Part shown: positions 54,804-57,160 of the stretch, piece after piece
Position numbering within the stretch: the first letter of the stretch is position 1
Layout: each line of letters opens with the position of its first letter
Assembly (NCBI GenBank): GCA_947625685.1
Contig: CANQPK010000021.1
Span: 1-57,160, forward strand
Origin: an uncultured Clostridia bacterium
GTDB taxonomy: Bacteria > Bacillota > Clostridia > TANB77 > CAG-508
Length of the DNA stretch: 57,160 nucleotides
Reading direction: 5' to 3'
Program-made: the position numbers and the translations under genes
Notes under the pieces: generated by a model
Told to the model about the DNA's origin: nothing
The model's input: the letters and a program-made list of their open reading frames with translations, nothing else
Databases searched by the model: none

Positions 54804-56471
54804 TTATTTAGCTGCAATCATTATTGCATTTATATAACCTTCTAAATTATAGTTAAATGTTATATTATACTCTGCAGAAGTGCTTAATTGAGATTTAAGA
54901 TTCTGTAATGAACTTTCATCTGTATATCCATTTACACTAACTATATGGTCAGATGTATCTTTATTATTTGTTATAACTCTATCTATTAATATCTTTGCAG
55001 ATGAACCTTTTTGATGTCCTTCATAATTTAGATATCCAGCATTAAATGATGTTATTGCAGTATCTTTCATTTGTACCTCTGGATTATCCATCGTATGTGC
55101 TATACTATAATAAGCGTATCCAATTGGTGTTGCAAATATTAATGGATTTTCACTTACTCCAAGCTTTTGCATTTGTTCATTATTTACAGTTACTATGGCT
55201 GTTCCTATTTGTTGGAATAGTGCCTTTATAGTCTCTGCCCCATATTCGTTTATTTTTTCATTTAATATAAATGCGTTTTCTGAAGTTAATTCCTCTACAT
55301 CTACTGCATCTACAAATGTTTTTGATGTATCAAAATTGTATTGATATTCTAATTTTTGTCCCTCAGATTCGTTATTTTCATCATTGTCAGGTATTGCAAC
55401 AGATATAACTAGTAAGTAATTTTCATTAGCAGTTTGTGTTTGTAGTCCTGTATATGTTGCTGTAAGTGATATTTCGTTATTTTCTTGTTTAAGACCTATT
55501 TTATATGATAAATTATTTTCAGTCTCTAACTTTTGCAATGTTATAATTGGTGCATTTTCTTCATCTGTTAATTGAATTGTAATTACATTATTTTCTGATT
55601 TTATTATTGCTATTATCTCTTCTTCTATACTAATTACAAGTCTTTTATCTTTGCTCACAACTAATTTTAAAAATTCTTCATCTGAAAGATTTTCAATTTG
55701 AATATTTTCTTGATATTTATTTATTTCTTCTATAGTATTTGCTGATAGCATTCCGCTACTCTTTATTTCTTCTATCATTTGAAGTACCATCGTTGCTAAT
55801 TGTTTTTGACTTAAAGTTAGTGCAAAATCTCTTTCATCAATCTTAGAGAAATTTTCTGGTTTTAAATTATTGATTATAATTTGCTCAAGTTTTGGTATCT
55901 CATTTGCTATTTGCTCTTCAGTTATGTTTGGAATAAGTACACCTATTTTATCAGGCATTTGTACATTGATTCCAAGTTTTTGAGCAAATTCTTGCAAATT
56001 TTCATCTTTAATAGCTATTATTCCATTTACTATTGATTCTGATGTTAAACCATAAGTGTCTCCCGTAGCCTTGTATGATATTGGCATTGTTACTTCTTCA
56101 GAATAATTGATATTAATATTTTGCTCTGATAATTTATTTGATTTATCTTCTTTGCCATTAAATGTAATTTCCATGTTATTTACTGCATCAAGATTCATTT
56201 GGTTATAAATACTATCTGGAGCTGTTACGGCTACTGTTAATGAGCCATTATTTTCATATGGTGAAGTTTCAAGTTTTGTCATATAGCTTTGCAAATTTTC
56301 ACTATTCAAAGATACTATATCTTTTCCAACTGGAAAAATATACTTGTAGAATAGTTGTTGGTCTGTTTTTAGTATGTCTGTTGTCATATATGCTAAAACA
56401 AATCCTCCTGCTGATAATATTAGTATTGCAAATACGATTATTAATATTATTAATACTTTATTATGTTTCAT
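54804..56471 (-). CDS. Unknown 555-aa membrane-anchored extracellular protein
   Basis: No family recognised with confidence. One N-terminal transmembrane helix (about 5-28), then a large extracytoplasmic domain of alternating beta strands and helices (many NxS/T and Glu/Gln-rich strands), ending in a hydrophobic YINAIMIAAK. It has no sortase, dockerin or catalytic motif. It converges with galU. The start at 56471 follows AAAGGAG. Confidence 0.8.
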   Translation of the reverse strand: MKHNKVLIILIIVFAILILSAGGFVLAYMTTDILKTDQQLFYKYIFPVGKDIVSLNSENLQSYMTKLETSPYENNGSLTVAVTAPDSIYNQMNLDAVNNMEITFNGKEDKSNKLSEQNININYSEEVTMPISYKATGDTYGLTSESIVNGIIAIKDENLQEFAQKLGINVQMPDKIGVLIPNITEEQIANEIPKLEQIIINNLKPENFSKIDERDFALTLSQKQLATMVLQMIEEIKSSGMLSANTIEEINKYQENIQIENLSDEEFLKLVVSKDKRLVISIEEEIIAIIKSENNVITIQLTDEENAPIITLQKLETENNLSYKIGLKQENNEISLTATYTGLQTQTANENYLLVISVAIPDNDENNESEGQKLEYQYNFDTSKTFVDAVDVEELTSENAFILNEKINEYGAETIKALFQQIGTAIVTVNNEQMQKLGVSENPLIFATPIGYAYYSIAHTMDNPEVQMKDTAITSFNAGYLNYEGHQKGSSAKILIDRVITNNKDTSDHIVSVNGYTDESSLQNLKSQLSTSAEYNITFNYNLEGYINAIMIAAK

Positions 56472-56586
56472 CCTTTTTCTCCTTTTTTATTTTATGTTTT
56501 TATATTATCACACTTTTTTATTTTAGTCTAGTTTTATTTATGAAAAGATTTTGTAATGTAATATAAATTCATACATGAAAATATGT

Positions 56587-56611
56587 GGATTTATACCTTC
56601 GGGTTATGAGC
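56587..56611 (-). other. tRNA-fMet-like anticodon/T-arm fragment
   Basis: The minus strand reads GCTCATAACCCGAAGGT then ATAAATCC, resembling the anticodon loop, variable loop and T loop of initiator tRNA-Met. Acceptor and D arms are absent. It lies in the 366-base gap 56472-56837, which otherwise holds AT-rich spacer with short G-runs and no gene. Confidence 0.35.
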
Positions 56612-56837
56612 GACGGCTTACGGCTTTTTGACCTTTTAAGAAAATTAGAGTTTTTGTTGGTATTTTAATACTTACAAGAGTTTTTAGTTATAGAACATTT
56701 GTGCATTTTTAGGGCATTTTTTGAGAAGTTTTTTCCCAACTTTTTCCCAAGTGATGTGATACGTCTGTTCTTAGAAATTTAGCTCTTGTAAGAGATATTT
56801 TTATTTAAAAATTTTAATTTTTATGGAGGTTATTTTT

Positions 56838-57131
56838 ATGAGTAATTTAAGAGAAGTTAAGGATGATATTTTGAAAGATTGGTTAGATTTTAGAGAGGAT
56901 GAAATTGGTGCTTTAACTTGCGCAGAAGATAAAAAACATTGGATTTATTTTGATGAAATTTCTGAGAGAATTTTGAATAATGTCCCTGAACAAAATAAGA
57001 AGTATGTTAAGAAACAATTGGAACAACTTGATGAGAATTTTATGGATTATATTTCTTATTGGAATGAGAAGTATTATAGGAACGGATTTTGTGATGGAGT
57101 GCAATTGATTGGTGGATGTTTTAAAGAATAA
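56838..57131 (+). CDS. Unknown 97-aa acidic protein
   Basis: Small soluble, mostly helical protein rich in Asp, Glu and aromatic residues (KDWLDFREDEIG, 11-22; NFMDYISYWNEKYYRNGFCDG near the C-terminus). Family not recognised. The ATG at 56838 lies eight bases after ATGGAGG; the ATG at 56823 overlaps that ribosome site. A hairpin terminator follows directly. Confidence 0.78.
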   Translation: MSNLREVKDDILKDWLDFREDEIGALTCAEDKKHWIYFDEISERILNNVPEQNKKYVKKQLEQLDENFMDYISYWNEKYYRNGFCDGVQLIGGCFKE

Positions 57132-57136
57132 ATTTT

Positions 57137-57160
57137 AAAGGCGAGTTATTTCTCGCCTTT
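57137..57160 (+). terminator. Terminator of the 56838 gene
   Basis: AAAGGCGAG..CTCGCCTTT hairpin at the window end. Confidence 0.8.

Overview
The window is about 57 kb of very AT-rich bacterial DNA. It carries Gram-positive, spore-forming Clostridia-type gene content: rpoB-rpoC, dnaX-ybaB-recR next to a 4.5S SRP RNA, murF-ddl, a SpoIIID-type regulator, an alpha/beta small acid-soluble spore protein, a YpeB-like germination protein, and sortase-anchored surface proteins with dockerin and cohesin domains. The best guess is an uncultured low-GC gut-type clostridium. No species can be named from the sequence alone.

The main observation concerns the codon CGG. Nine AT-rich genes are broken into overlapping reading frames if read conventionally: rpoC, murF, a VirD4-type coupling protein, a DnaJ/CbpA protein, an SbcD/YhaO-type nuclease, a membrane glycosyltransferase, a DUF2207 protein, an LPXTG-type surface protein and a 248-aa membrane-anchored protein. 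Every break lies exactly at an in-frame CGG. In every case, ignoring the C and reading the next three bases (GGA, GGT or GGC = Gly) restores the full-length protein. I count 18 such sites. They include two in rpoC, three in murF, one in the P-loop of the coupling protein, and six within about 65 bases in the Gly-rich tail of the DUF2207 protein, where six single-base skips return the frame to the same stop codon. I found no in-frame CGG read as Arg in any AT-rich gene. The only three CGG codons that look like ordinary Arg lie in two GC-richer, probably foreign genes (spoIIID-like at 8942-9199 and an unknown gene at 43069-43536). This looks like obligate four-base decoding or +1 frameshifting at CGGN giving glycine, and not decay or sequencing error.

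Layout (minus strand unless stated). 0-9 kb: pcrA, pyrimidine-nucleoside phosphorylase, an unknown plus-strand gene, a ZIP metal transporter, DUF2207, cytidine deaminase, and the spoIIID-like cassette. 9-18 kb: prfA, an SMC-like ATPase and its SbcD-type partner, a glycosyltransferase, then an orphan VirD4 operon with two small unknown genes. 18-29 kb: murF-ddl-dnaJ downstream of rpoB-rpoC, which has a consensus promoter and a folded leader. 29-41.5 kb: six kb-scale surface genes (a wall-anchored cohesin protein, two dockerin proteins, two large Ig-like repeat proteins), probably an extracellular assembly. 41.8-47.7 kb: a radical SAM enzyme, DUF1653, the GC-richer unknown gene, SASP, YpeB, a diacylglycerol glucosyltransferase and an M23 peptidase. 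47.9-52.1 kb: recR-ybaB-dnaX, SRP RNA, the 248-aa recoded protein, tadA and tRNA-Arg(CCU). 52.4-57.1 kb: a lone restriction-nuclease-like gene (plus), galU (plus), an unknown lipoprotein/membrane protein and a small unknown gene (plus).
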